This document shows, piece by piece, positions 9,028 through 18,035 of a DNA stretch of 64,000 nucleotides. The DNA comes from Bacillus_BA songklensis (GTDB lineage Bacteria; Bacillota; Bacilli; Bacillales; Bacillaceae_H). Position numbers and translations under genes: made by a program. The notes below the pieces were generated by a model. That model was not told the DNA's origin. It saw only the letters and a program-made list of their open reading frames with translations, and ran no database searches. The stretch spans positions 62,001-126,000 of the forward strand of contig NZ_JBHRZT010000072.1 of the NCBI RefSeq assembly GCF_042649685.1. Direction: 5' to 3'. The number at the start of each line of letters is the position of its first letter. Position 1 is the first letter of the stretch.

Positions 9028-9444
9028 TTATTTAAGTTTCCTTAAGCCCTTCCCTTCATGAATCTCTTGAATACCTTCCTCACAAACTCCATATGAACGC
9101 CAGGAACAAGTTTCACACACAATTTGAATATCGGAGGGGACGACAAACTTTCGGATGCACGACTCAATGTCCTTCCAACTCAGAATTTGTCCGATTTTAA
9201 GCCCCATTTTCTCTAAAATAGTGGCATCTCTTTCATAAATATTGTCATCTTGGCAGTGGTATTTACCTGAGTTAGGGTATTTTTCACACAATTGATCAGG
9301 TCCCTTTACAAGCTGAATTAACGTCTTGGGGTTATCTCTCAAGGTTTGATGTAAACGTGTCATATTTTCTACATATTCTTCGGAATAGCCCATTCCCCGA
9401 TAGCCCAGAAGGCAAAAAAGATGATGACCTCGCAGCTTATACAT
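9028..9444 (-). CDS. DUF1284 family protein
   Basis: A 138-residue protein starting MYKLRGHHLFCLLGYRGMGYS, the hallmark of DUF1284. Cysteines at about 11, in QLCEKYP, in YHCQDD, in ESCIRK and in CETCSWRSYGVCEEG suggest a metal or Fe-S site, though this is not demonstrated. Ribosome site GGGGGGA precedes the ATG. The function of the family is not known to me. It is the only minus-strand gene in this stretch. Confidence 0.85.
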   Translation of the reverse strand: MYKLRGHHLFCLLGYRGMGYSEEYVENMTRLHQTLRDNPKTLIQLVKGPDQLCEKYPNSGKYHCQDDNIYERDATILEKMGLKIGQILSWKDIESCIRKFVVPSDIQIVCETCSWRSYGVCEEGIQEIHEGKGLRKLK

Positions 9445-9716
9445 ATTTCTCCCCCCAGCTTACAGATTCAATTAAATTTAAGCGTTAACTAAAAGGGATT
9501 ATTAGTTAACACATATTATTTATCATAACATATCACACCTGTACAATTGGGAACTTTTTTGTTTCACTACGGGGCTTGAGTGGAAGAACAGGAGGTGCTG
9601 AGGCATCTCTTTTTCTTATTCAACAAACAAACGGGAGGATAGTTGAATAAGACTAACGAATATAATAAGTAGATTTTATTTAATTAAATTATTTGAAACT
9701 AAAAGGGGGAATACAA

Positions 9717-10502
9717 TTGGAAAATAAATGTGTACACCTATCAATCGAAAATCATGTTGGAATTATAACATTAAACCGACCGGAAGTAGGGAATGCAATT
9801 GATTTGCAAACGGCAAGGGAATTAATGGAGGTAGCTATCTTTTGTTCAGAAAGTGAAAAGATACGAGCAGTAGTCATTACTGGGGCTGGAAATAAATTTT
9901 CAGTTGGTGGAGATTTAAAAAGTTTTGCTAATGAAGGTGATGAAATTGGCTCTCATCTAAAAATTGTAACAGCTTATTTCCATCAAGCAATTTCACATTT
10001 CGCTAGGATGAATAAACCGTTGATTGGAGCTGTTAATGGTGTAGCAGCTGGTGGAGGAATGAGTCTTGCATGTGCTTGCGATCTTGTCTATGCTTCAGAG
10101 GATTCAAAATTTGTAACGGCTTATAACAATATAGGTTTAACACCAGATGGAGCAGGAAGTTATTTTTTTCCGCGTCTTGTCGGGATGAAACGAGCTTTAG
10201 AGTTATTGTATACAAATCGACCATTGGATGCGAAAGAGGCAAAAGAGTGGGGAATCATCAATCATGTAGTTCCTAAAGACAAATTAATGTCCGTTGTCCT
10301 TGATTTAGCCCAAACACTAGTAAATGGACCAATGAATGCATTTGGAGTAACCAAAAAATTACTTTATCATTCTCTTCAAGAAACACTTGAGTCCCAAATG
10401 AGTATAGAGTCTGTATTTATTGCTGAGAGAGCAAGTAGTAGCGAGGGAAAAGAAGGGATTTCTGCATTTCTAGAAAAACGTGAAGCTGATTATTTAAAAT
10501 AA
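9717..10502 (+). CDS. enoyl-CoA hydratase/isomerase family protein
   Basis: A 261-residue crotonase. ITLNRPEVGNAID, FSVGGDLKSF and GAVNGVAAGGGMSLACACDL form the CoA site and oxyanion hole. At the second catalytic position it has TPDGAGSYFFPRLVG, with Asp where hydratases have Glu, as in isomerase-like members such as PaaG. A true hydratase activity is therefore less likely. TTG 9717 is preferred because AAAGGGGGA (9702-9710) precedes it; TTG 9693 is also in frame. No other CoA enzyme is adjacent. Confidence 0.9.
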   Translation: MENKCVHLSIENHVGIITLNRPEVGNAIDLQTARELMEVAIFCSESEKIRAVVITGAGNKFSVGGDLKSFANEGDEIGSHLKIVTAYFHQAISHFARMNKPLIGAVNGVAAGGGMSLACACDLVYASEDSKFVTAYNNIGLTPDGAGSYFFPRLVGMKRALELLYTNRPLDAKEAKEWGIINHVVPKDKLMSVVLDLAQTLVNGPMNAFGVTKKLLYHSLQETLESQMSIESVFIAERASSSEGKEGISAFLEKREADYLK

Positions 10503-10515
10503 TAACAAATATGAC

Positions 10516-10549
10516 AGAAGTGGCAGATGTTTATACTACTTCTCTTTTT
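10516..10549 (+). terminator. terminator of the crotonase gene
   Basis: AGAAGT pairs with ACTTCT across a short loop, followed by CTTTTT. A weak stem, but correctly placed 14 bases after the stop codon. Confidence 0.5.
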
Positions 10550-10643
10550 ATGATTTTAAATTATTTCTTCATAACAAGTATGATACTTCAATAATAAAAA
10601 TTGTGTTTTACTTTTGAGGTTGAAAGGAAATTATGGTGAATGA

Positions 10644-10784
10644 TTAAGATACCTGGAGTTCTGATAGGCCCAGGGATTGTAGTTCTAGGTTATATTCCAT
10701 CCCTTGGACTTCTGTAAGTTTTTCAGCTAATTCGCCTTTATTTTCGATGATTTTCTTCCCTATATATAATAGCTCATCCTTCAT
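10644..10784 (-). pseudogene. short fragment resembling the N-terminus of an RsbR-type protein
   Basis: The minus strand encodes 46 residues beginning MKDELLYIGKKIIENKGELAEKL. This resembles the first helices of RsbR-like stressosome or STAS-domain proteins. The STAS domain is absent and the frame ends at 10644. Either a relic or a chance match; confidence is low. Confidence 0.3.
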
Positions 10785-11495
10785 TCTTTTGGAGGGGGAC
10801 TAGCTCTACTCCCGGGAGCTGGGTGGGTAGCTGGCGTTCCTGCACTTGTTGGGGCTGGAACATTTGGTGCTCTAAGCATTTATGCCGGTGAACTTGCCAA
10901 TGATCCACCTCGCATGGATTTTGATAAAGTTTCCCGTTTTAAACGAATCGAATTATCCTTACAAAAATCGGACAATGAGTTACAGGCAACAACGCAAGAG
11001 TTTGTCATAGAACTATTGCATCTTGCTAGGGTCTATCAAGATTTACTTGTGTCTATGGAAAGGGCACAGGCGGCTCAATTTTTTCTGAAGACTAGAAGGA
11101 TATCCTCAGATGATATCAACCAAAAGAAGGCGTTGGAGTTCCATCCGCTTCAGCGTCAGGCTATAGACCATAACATTGCAGCTTGCACCGATATACAAAC
11201 AAAGCTAATACAGCTAGCTCCCAAGGTGAATAGATTATGGCAGAAATTCGAAGGACGCAATTCCCTAAGAGATTTCACAATAAACGAGGACTTTAAGGCT
11301 GGAAAACATCTATGGCAGCGAAACTTAAAAGAAATTAAGAACCAATACAAGCTTGATAGGTTTGGTGTAACGGACTTCAATGTGCTGGCTAAGGTATTTG
11401 ATCAACCAGTCCCAAGTTCGTTGTCGGAAATCCTAGTTGATCAGGAATGGTTGGGAACATTGAGTGAATTGAATCACGTCTCAGTTAGTGATTAA
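10773..11495 (+). pseudogene. 5'-truncated gene of unknown function
   Basis: A frame open from 10773 to 11495, with its only ATG at 10914 lacking a ribosome site. Before that ATG it encodes a Gly/Ala-rich hydrophobic stretch (about 40 residues, like a membrane hairpin), then a 193-residue, mostly helical, charged region rich in Gln and Lys with coiled-coil character. Coding continues upstream of the only start, so the gene has probably lost its 5' end. I do not recognise the family. Confidence 0.5.
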
Positions 11496-11718
11496 GATGA
11501 CCCATTACGAACCGCCTTTTTTGTTTAACCTTATCCTCTAAATATAATCACATCATTAAAAAGTGAATATTATATATATTTCTATTTCGTTTTACATAAT
11601 CGAATGTAGTGTTCTTCTTTTTGGTATAACCAATTCATTTTATTTAGGCTCAACTCCAAGTTTATTTAACAGATCCTATTTTTTAAAACAATGCGGTTAA
11701 TTGTAAAAGCAGTAATTG

Positions 11719-11862
11719 TTATACGAACCATGCCGCTACGACTTCTTCTGCAAGAGGAAAAGTTACCCCATCTTCTTCGACAATGACATAACCATTTTCA
11801 ATTCCGATAACTTTCAAACCCATATCTTCACAAACCTTCTCAACCTGTTGTTCCCAATCCAC
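11719..11862 (-). CDS. small acidic hypothetical protein
   Basis: A 47-residue minus-strand frame starting at GTG 11862, with GAGGTGA as ribosome site. The translation (VDWEQQVEKVCEDMGLKV, then IENGYVIVEEDG and FPLAEEVVAAWFV) reads like a real small domain, alternating strands and helices. Below the usual gene-calling size. No family recognised. The surrounding 11500-11960 region holds nothing else I can name. Confidence 0.45.
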   Translation of the reverse strand: MDWEQQVEKVCEDMGLKVIGIENGYVIVEEDGVTFPLAEEVVAAWFV

Positions 11863-12021
11863 AAGAATCACCTCAGAATTTCATTTTTTTAGTTGTTGTT
11901 TCTAAGACTATTTAATCGAATTAGGCCTATTACTTTTGTCAAACCGACCATAATGAAAAGATGAGTTCCTTTTTTATTGTTCATTTCCTTCAAATTTTTT
12001 ATACTGCTTCAAGTCTTCTTC

Positions 12022-12272
12022 CTGCGTTTGAACAGCATGAAGCATATGAAATCCGGCTTCGCGTGGCTGGAAGGGCCCCGACGGAAAAAGTGGCGGCCAA
12101 AATCGGAGAAGAGGTAGAAGCACTTTATACGAACGGACCGGCAGGGGGAGGAGGAGCCCGCAAGTATACGAATGAGGTGATCGGTATCGTGTCTATTTTG
12201 ATTCCACGAAACAGAATAAATACGTCTGTCATGATAAGGGAGAGTGTGAAGAATGAAGAAAAAATTATATGA
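12022..12272 (+). pseudogene. C-terminal remnant of an AtuA-type (DUF1446) protein
   Basis: Encodes YEIRLRVAGRAPTEKVAAKI and then EVEALYTNGPAGGGGARKYT, which is the conserved end of AtuA-family proteins involved in acyclic terpene or branched acyl-CoA use. About 380 residues of the usual 450 are missing; the sequence upstream of roughly 12022 is unrelated. The 3' end overlaps the start of the next gene as in intact atuA loci. Confidence 0.7.
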
Positions 12273-12549
12273 TCTGGCTCACAGCCGTGCCGGTGACAAA
12301 GGAAATACGCTGATATTATCCCTTATCCCGTATCATGAACAGGATTACCCGATGCTGTGTGAAAAAGTGAAAGAATATTTAAAGGAAGTGGTTGAAGGCC
12401 ATGTAGTCCGCTATGGGGTCCCAAATATAGCGGCCCTTCAGTTTGTCTGTCATCGGGCATTACTTGGAGGAGTAACGACTTCCTTAAGCACGGATACTCA
12501 TGGGAAAAGCTTAAGCTATGCTTTGCTTGAGATGGAACTAGACGTATAA
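12253..12549 (+). CDS. AtuA-associated small protein
   Basis: A 98-residue protein: LYDLAHSRAGDKGNTLILSL, VVRYGVPNIAALQFVCHRAL, GGVTTSLSTDTHGKSLSYALL. This small subunit-like protein is normally encoded directly downstream of, or fused to, AtuA. The start ATG lies inside the end of the atuA remnant (20-base overlap), indicating past translational coupling. With its partner deleted, this copy is probably an orphan. Confidence 0.75.
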   Translation: MKKKLYDLAHSRAGDKGNTLILSLIPYHEQDYPMLCEKVKEYLKEVVEGHVVRYGVPNIAALQFVCHRALLGGVTTSLSTDTHGKSLSYALLEMELDV

Positions 12550-12839
12550 GAGACAATGAAACAATCATTTTTTCCAGAACACACAGCTGTAGTGCAATCA
12601 TGATTTTTTATAACAGAGTCAATGGAAGCGGCGGCTTTTTTCTTGTTATGGGACAAGAGAAGGGCCTCCGCGTTTTTTGGCCTAAGAGGCAGCATGACCT
12701 TGTTTCAAAGCTGGATGCCGCTTCGTTTTATCTTTTTTCTTTTATTATTTGTCTTTCAATATGTCTTAAATCCTAAATAGGCATATACTCTAATAGTGAG
12801 AATGATCCCCTTAAATCTAAAACGAAAGGTGTTTAGAGC

Positions 12840-13151
12840 ATGGAACCGATTTCCTCGGAGTTGCTGTTAACAAAACTTCAACAATGGATTGGGAAGAACA
12901 TATATATACATATCGAGATAAATCCGGGCGGTTATTTCCGAAATGGTAAGGCTTTATTGGATAGAGTGCATATTAAAGGACATGGGTCATTTCGCGTATT
13001 TTTAGAATTGGACCAGCACCAGTCGATCATTCATGTCGATGACTTGACCCATATGAGCATTGCTGATGAACTAGTGATAGTGACCGGATACGATACATAT
13101 GATCGGTTAGCCCGGACATTGGAAATCAGTTCTCGGCCGTTTCCGATCTAA
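12840..13151 (+). CDS. yojF: YojF family protein
   Basis: A 103-residue DUF1806 protein, MEPISSELLLTKLQQWIGK at the start and VFLELDQHQSIIHVDDLTHM in the middle. In Bacillus it is encoded immediately before the bacillithiol deacetylase bshB2, as here. Its biochemical role is not established; conserved pairing suggests a link to bacillithiol metabolism. A possible promoter (TATACT near 12783) lies upstream. Confidence 0.92.
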   Translation: MEPISSELLLTKLQQWIGKNIYIHIEINPGGYFRNGKALLDRVHIKGHGSFRVFLELDQHQSIIHVDDLTHMSIADELVIVTGYDTYDRLARTLEISSRPFPI

Positions 13152-13221
13152 CAACCCATGGATGATGATTTATGCAGGATCGTGGTAACACATTTATATA
13201 GGAAAAGAAGGGATATGACAA

Positions 13222-13923
13222 ATGGCAACAATGTTGGCAGTGTTTGCCCATCCGGATGACGAGACATTTATTTGCGGAGGTACCTTGGCGAAGTACGCCT
13301 ATGAGGGTCATCGCGTTGTATTGGTTTGTGCAACAAAGGGAGAAATGGGGCGACGCATGGGAATCCCGCCCGCGGCAACACGTGAAAGCCTTCCCGTGAT
13401 TCGTGAACAAGAGCTAAAAAAAGCGTGCGAAGCACTGCGGATTAATGATTTGCGATTTTTAGGAATCCGTGACAAGCTATTGGAAATTCAGCCATTTGAT
13501 AAACTTACACAGTCGGTTCTCGACCATATGATAGATGTAAAGCCCGCTGCGGTCATTACATTTCATGAAACATTGGGAGGCCACCCCGATCATTGCACAA
13601 TCGGTCTCGCAACAACGACCGCGTTTCAAATGTACCAAGAGCGAACTGAAGATTATGCAAAAGCCAAATTGTTTTATGTTTGCTGGCCGGAGGCAGCACA
13701 GCATGCCCGCCAATACGGACTTTTACCGGAGCAAATCACGAAAATTGAGGTAAAGCCATATAATTCTTACAAATTGCAAGCCTTTCGCGCTCATAAAACA
13801 CAATCGGAAATCGATAAATGGGTGTGGAAACGTGATAAGGTAAGCTTAAAAAAATTTCCGATGTATGAATATTTTATTCAAGCACATGCGCCGTATCATT
13901 CACACACGGATTCATTACTCTAG
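13222..13923 (+). CDS. bshB2: bacillithiol biosynthesis deacetylase BshB2
   Basis: A 233-residue LmbE/PIG-L-like zinc deacetylase. AHPDDE (residues 9-14) and GGHPDH (about 116-121) supply the zinc ligands and catalytic Asp. BshB2 removes the acetyl group from GlcNAc-malate in bacillithiol synthesis, and can act on bacillithiol conjugates. 70 bases after yojF on the same strand, ribosome site AAGAAGGGAT. Full length. Confidence 0.93.
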   Translation: MATMLAVFAHPDDETFICGGTLAKYAYEGHRVVLVCATKGEMGRRMGIPPAATRESLPVIREQELKKACEALRINDLRFLGIRDKLLEIQPFDKLTQSVLDHMIDVKPAAVITFHETLGGHPDHCTIGLATTTAFQMYQERTEDYAKAKLFYVCWPEAAQHARQYGLLPEQITKIEVKPYNSYKLQAFRAHKTQSEIDKWVWKRDKVSLKKFPMYEYFIQAHAPYHSHTDSLL

Positions 13924-13995
13924 AAAACAGGCCGGTTTTGGATATGAAAAGGCGAATAATAAGAAGGGGTAGATATGGCCTACTAAAAATTTGAG

Positions 13996-14034
13996 AAAGT
14001 CTGTTGAGAATTGATCACTCAACAGACTTTTTTT
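13996..14034. terminator. terminator after bshB2
   Basis: AAAGTCTGTTGAG pairs with CTCAACAGACTTT and is followed by TTTTTTATTT. The stem is strong enough to serve either strand, although only the plus strand has the T run. Confidence 0.85.
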
Positions 14035-14040
14035 ATTTCT

Positions 14041-14222
14041 GCCTTCTCTCTTAACAATCTCCCTAGCCTTTCTTAGCCACTCCTGCTGCTCCACACAAAT
14101 CTCCTTCAACTTCTCCAAAATCCCAACCAAATCCTCATCCAGCAAATCATAATACTGCTTTTTCTCTGGAACCTCCGTACGCCCCAAAAGATCATTCACA
14201 TCTACCTCACTATAGGATAGGT
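14041..14222 (-). pseudogene. unrecognised minus-strand coding fragment
   Basis: The minus strand reads as a charged helical segment (YSEVDVNDLLGRTEVPEKKQ, YYDLLDEDLVGILEKLKEIC, EQQEWLRKAREIVKREGR). The composition looks protein-like, but the frame begins abruptly at about 14222, where the toxin fragment starts, and has no start codon of its own. I do not recognise the family. Confidence 0.25.
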
Positions 14223-14223
14223 A

Positions 14224-14523
14224 ATGCCTATTGCTGGAATAGATGCGGAAATTGGGGATAATGTCGGGAATGGGTTGAGGAAAGGAAAGCAAGAGAGAAG
14301 AGAAGGCGAAGAATTCGCTAAACAATTAATAGATAGAGTTACTAAAAGAATGCAGCCTGACCATGTGTGGGAGTTACAATTGGGAGGGCCAGATGAAGTC
14401 TCAAACCTTAAATTCTTAGATTCTTATACAAATTGGCATATTGGTACTCAGCAAATAAGACCTCAAATCAAAAATTTACCGACTGGTAAAAAAGTAAAAA
14501 TAAAGATAGAGGAAGATGAATGA
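14224..14523 (+). pseudogene. orphan C-terminal tip of a polymorphic toxin (HNH-like nuclease)
   Basis: About 99 residues. The C-terminal part (QPDHVWELQLGG, SNLKFLDSYTNWHIGTQQIR, then PQIKNLPTGKKVKIKI) matches the nuclease tip of secreted polymorphic toxins: an His-containing DHVWELQLGG strand and a conserved Asn/His pair. The N-terminal delivery part is missing; similarity starts near 14270. It is followed 3 bases later by a SUKH-like immunity gene, the usual toxin-immunity order. Without a delivery domain it is a relic or a recombination cassette. Confidence 0.6.
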
Positions 14524-14526
14524 TTA

Positions 14527-15002
14527 ATGAATTCTAAATTAAAATTGATTTTAGGGAAAGTAAAAGAACAGATAAAAGAAGCCCCACAAAGTATTTTATA
14601 TGGGGATTTTAATGATGGTGCCCCAGCTATGAAGAAAGATAACCCAGCGCTAAATGAGTATATGGATTTTTTGAGTGAGTGTAATGGAGCGCGCTTTGGA
14701 GCAATTGATTTTTGGTCTTTTGACGAACTGCCTAGTCATCAATACCGTGTGGAAGGTTTACCAGGGGGGGAGACAAATGGCTTGAAATAGGCCAAATACT
14801 TTATGAGCCCTTAGTAATCTGTAAATTAGATGGAAAGGTATATCGCTTTTTTCAAGGTTTTGAAACTGACAATATGGAGTCTTTTGGTAATTTTGATGAT
14901 TTTTTATTAAATGATGTCTTCGGCAAAAAATATATGGACATTATACCTGATTCTCATGATGAAGAGTGGGTACAGATGTTGTTAAAATTAAAGATAATTT
15001 AA
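14527..15002 (+). pseudogene. frameshifted SMI1/KNR4 (SUKH) immunity protein
   Basis: The first frame gives residues 1-80 (LNEYMDFLSECNGARFGAID, WSFDELPSHQYRVEGLPGG) and stops at 14788-14790. The second frame resumes at the G run 14764-14770 and continues DKWLEIGQILYEPLVICKLD to DEEWVQMLLKLKII, ending 15000-15002. The joined protein of about 157 residues has the SUKH pattern of W/G/F motifs. One base lost or gained in the seven-G run explains it. Either a real mutation or a homopolymer sequencing error. Confidence 0.75.
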
Positions 15003-15431
15003 TTTCTTTTTCTAATCTTCTATAGCCAATACCAATACAACAGTAAATTATTTTTAGATAGCAAGAATGACAATGAATTTCTTTATTGACAAATACGCCA
15101 GATAAACTTAGAAGGCTTATTTCTACTTGCAATTGGAAGAGGAGTAAGCCTTCTTTGCATATAAAAAACGAAGGAGGAAGAAAAATAATGACAAAACGAG
15201 TACAGCCAGTCGCGGGAAGGTGTGCTTAATTGCCCATCCACAAGCAGAGTATGCGGCAATCCATAAGGAAGTATATTGATATCAAAAAGAAATAGTTATT
15301 GACACCTTCGAACGACTCGTGATATAAACATAATAATATATTTTAGTACATAAAAGCGTAAAAGTATGAAAGTATAAAAGGTAAAAAATAAAATTACTAA
15401 AAAGCAGGATAAACAGGAGGAAGTTACTACT
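15003..15431. other. intergenic region with gene debris
   Basis: Contains a ribosome site (GAAGGAGGAAG) and ATG at 15188 that opens only 13 codons (MTKRVQPVAGR...), then in another frame KVCLIAHPQAEYAAIHKEVY to a stop at about 15281. This looks like the broken start of one small gene that I cannot name. AT-rich sequence and the aldolase ribosome site follow. Confidence 0.35.
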
Positions 15432-16391
15432 ATGGAACATCGCAGCAAAATTTTAGACTGTACCATTCGTGATGGAGGTTTGGTTAACAATTGGGATTTC
15501 AGCGTTGAATTTGTTCAAGACTTGTATAATGGCCTAAGTGCAGCTGGTGTTGAGTACATGGAGATTGGCTACAAAAATTCTCCTAAGCTTCTTAATGCGA
15601 CTGAGCCCAATGCATGGAGATTTCTTGACGATAACTTCCTGAAAGAAATTATCCCTGAGAAAAAGTTCACGAAGCTGTCTGCTCTAGTCGATATTGGGCG
15701 TGTAGATCCAAATGACATTCTGCCGCGTGAGCAAAGTGTGTTAGATATGATTCGAGTGGCGTGCTATATCCGCGAAGTGGATAAAGGCTTGGAGCTTGTA
15801 CAAATGTTTCATGATTTGGGCTATGAGACTTCACTTAACATTATGGCTTTATCTAGTGTACCTGAACATCAGCTTATTGAAGCGTTTGAAATGGTGAAGG
15901 AAAGTCCCGTAGATGTCGTCTATATCGTTGACTCCTTTGGAAGCTTAGATCCTGCGGATATTGAGCATCAAGTGAAAAAGTTCCAAGCGATGATCCCTAA
16001 CAAACAGCTTGGAATCCATACGCATAACAACATGCAGTTAGCATTCGCCAATACATTAACTGCGATGCGAAATGGGGTTACTTTCCTTGACTCGTCTGTT
16101 TATGGCATGGGTCGTGCCGCTGGTAACTGTCACACAGAGCTTCTCGTTAGCCACATCCAAAAACCAAGCTATGAGATTAAGCCCGTTCTTGGTCTAATTG
16201 AAAAGCACATGCTGGAAATGCGTCAAAAGTGGGAGTGGGGCTATATCATTCCTTACATGATCTCTGGTGTACTTAATGAACATCCGCGTGTCGCCATGGC
16301 TTACCGCGACAGCGCCGATCGTGACAAATTCGTAGATTTCTATGACAAGGTAACATCACCTGAAGCCAATCTGGCTCCAGCATCGAAATAG
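15432..16391 (+). CDS. aldolase catalytic domain protein (HMGL-like)
   Basis: A 319-residue TIM-barrel protein. LDCTIRDGGLVNNWDFS is the substrate and metal loop near residue 10, and GIHTHNNMQLAFANT (about residues 196-210) supplies the two metal-binding histidines. It belongs with DRE-TIM aldolases, close to 4-hydroxy-2-oxovalerate aldolases but lacking the C-terminal communication domain region of DmpG. Ribosome site ACAGGAGGAAG at 15412-15422. It stands alone; the meta-cleavage segment 20 kb away lacks its own aldolase, but any link is speculation. Confidence 0.85.
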   Translation: MEHRSKILDCTIRDGGLVNNWDFSVEFVQDLYNGLSAAGVEYMEIGYKNSPKLLNATEPNAWRFLDDNFLKEIIPEKKFTKLSALVDIGRVDPNDILPREQSVLDMIRVACYIREVDKGLELVQMFHDLGYETSLNIMALSSVPEHQLIEAFEMVKESPVDVVYIVDSFGSLDPADIEHQVKKFQAMIPNKQLGIHTHNNMQLAFANTLTAMRNGVTFLDSSVYGMGRAAGNCHTELLVSHIQKPSYEIKPVLGLIEKHMLEMRQKWEWGYIIPYMISGVLNEHPRVAMAYRDSADRDKFVDFYDKVTSPEANLAPASK

Positions 16392-16401
16392 GTTGGATTA
16401 C

Positions 16402-16440
16402 GAAAGGCCCCTTCATGAAAAGCGTGACGGGGCCTTTCAT
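16402..16440 (+). terminator. terminator of the aldolase gene
   Basis: GAAAGGCCCC pairs with GGGGCCTTTC around a short loop, eleven bases after the stop codon. Confidence 0.85.
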
Positions 16441-16483
16441 TCAAATACAAATTAGCATCTCAAAACGCCGGTCTCCAAGGCGA

Positions 16484-16545
16484 ATGTCTCTATCGTCCTG
16501 GTGAACTACCCACCACCTACGCTTCGCTTAGAGGTGAGGGCTTCT
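16484..16545. mobile_element. IS200/IS605-family terminal hairpin region
   Basis: Contains the characteristic CACCACCTACGCTTCGCTTA followed by GAGGTGAGGGCTTC, the subterminal palindrome found at the tnpB end of many Bacillus IS605 elements. It lies next to a decayed tnpB on the minus strand, consistent with one element whose interior has been lost. Confidence 0.7.
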
Positions 16546-16602
16546 AAGGTAATCGTACCTAATGATACGAAATGGACTTAGCTATCGAGCCTGTTCCATG
16601 CT

Positions 16603-16815
16603 CTATATAGGATGATGTAATAGTCGCAATCCTTCGTTTTTGATGTTGATCGAAGCATTCCAATCCCTGTCTGCTACAAACCCACATTCGCATTGGAATA
16701 CACGTATAGTAGAGCCAATCATTTAGAAGAGAATCAGTAAACCTGAGAACTTGTCTGTACCGATGGCCTTAATTTTTGCACTTGCTCCATCACGAGCATT
16801 TAGTTTTGTTTCCCG
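16603..16815 (-). pseudogene. C-terminal tnpB remnant
   Basis: The minus strand encodes VFQCECGFVADRDWNASINI and NEGLRLLHHPI: the second half of the zinc ribbon and the third RuvC motif (DRDxNAS) of TnpB. The first zinc CxxC and a frame upstream of about 16735 are broken by a stop. The adjoining ARDGASAKIKAIGTDKFSG piece is a further degraded part. Confidence 0.75.
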
Positions 16816-16868
16816 TGTTTAAATTGTTACCATAGTATAGAATCTTCATTAAGAAAGGATAAATGTAA

Positions 16869-17870
16869 ATGGCAAATATACAAATCCCCGTATCTGTCTT
16901 AAACCTTGCGCCTGTTCGCGAAGGGCAGGGGACAAAAGAAGCCATTGAGGCAATGGTGAAGTTGGCGCAAGCTACTGAAAAATTGGGTTATAAACGATAT
17001 TGGATTGCCGAGCACCATAATACACCGACACTTGTGAGTTCAGCTACGTCCATCTTAATTAAACATACGCTGGAACATACGGATCACATCCGTGTCGGGT
17101 CTGGCGGAGTGATGCTGCCTAATCATTCCCCGCTTGTAGTGGCGGAACAATTCGGAACGATGGCAGCCATCTATCCTGACCGTCTCGATTTGGGTCTTGG
17201 CCGGGCGCCTGGTACAGACATGATTACCGCAAGCGCATTAAGACGCTCACAAAATGATTCTGTTTACACATTTCCTGAGGATGTAATGGAATTGCTAAGA
17301 TATTTTGGACCTGAAGAGCGTCAAGGTCAGGTAAAAGCTTTTCCAGGTGTTGGCGCGAATATTCCGATTTATATTCTCGGTTCTTCAACCGATTCCGCTT
17401 ATTTAGCGGCTAAACTGGGCTTGCCGTATGTATTTGCTTCACACTTTGCCCCAAGATATATGGAAGAAGCGATTTCGATTTACCGTGACCGGTTCGAGCC
17501 ATCCGAGTATCTGGATTCCCCATATATGATTGTATGTTTAAATGTGATCGCAACGGAAAGCGATGAAGAGGCCCGCACTGAAATGACAACGATGCAGCAA
17601 TTTTTCCTAAATGTTGTTCGCGGCACTCAATGGCCGCTAAAACCTCCTGTCGAAAACATGGACCACCTTTGGAGTCCGGCCGAGAAGCAAATGGCTACAT
17701 CCATGTCCAGTGTGACTTTGTTAGGCAGTAAAGATTCAATACGTGAACAGTTGACAAGGTTTCAAGAACGATATAACGTGGATGAAATCATGGCCGTATC
17801 TTATATTTATGATCCTGACAAACAAGTACGTTCTTATGAAATTTTGAAAGAAGTCGTGGAAGGCAGATAA
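16869..17870 (+). CDS. LLM-class flavin-dependent oxidoreductase
   Basis: A 333-residue luciferase-like monooxygenase: SVLNLAPVREGQGTKEAIE, RYWIAEHHNTPTLVSSAT, VGSGGVMLPNHSPLVVAEQF and DLGLGRAPGTD are the flavin-binding strands of the family's single-subunit branch (YceB-like). Substrate unknown. Start ATG with AAGAAAGGA ribosome site. Flanked by an IS605 relic and a strong terminator, so it is a single-gene unit. Confidence 0.92.
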   Translation: MANIQIPVSVLNLAPVREGQGTKEAIEAMVKLAQATEKLGYKRYWIAEHHNTPTLVSSATSILIKHTLEHTDHIRVGSGGVMLPNHSPLVVAEQFGTMAAIYPDRLDLGLGRAPGTDMITASALRRSQNDSVYTFPEDVMELLRYFGPEERQGQVKAFPGVGANIPIYILGSSTDSAYLAAKLGLPYVFASHFAPRYMEEAISIYRDRFEPSEYLDSPYMIVCLNVIATESDEEARTEMTTMQQFFLNVVRGTQWPLKPPVENMDHLWSPAEKQMATSMSSVTLLGSKDSIREQLTRFQERYNVDEIMAVSYIYDPDKQVRSYEILKEVVEGR

Positions 17871-17876
17871 AAAGTA

Positions 17877-17916
17877 AAAAGCGCAGCACACACCAAGATG
17901 TGTGCTGCGCTTTTTC
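17877..17916 (+). terminator. terminator of the LLM oxidoreductase gene
   Basis: GCGCAGCACACACC pairs with TGTGTGCTGCGC and is followed by TTTTT. Flanking A and T runs make it bidirectional. Confidence 0.92.
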
Positions 17917-18035
17917 ATTTAAAGTATAGGATGGTGAATCATAGCCAAAGATTTAATGATGATAAACTTGAGAGGATGACGATTTCATGATTTTTAAGTA
18001 TAATTCAAATTTAGATGGTTATTAGGACGGTGAGT

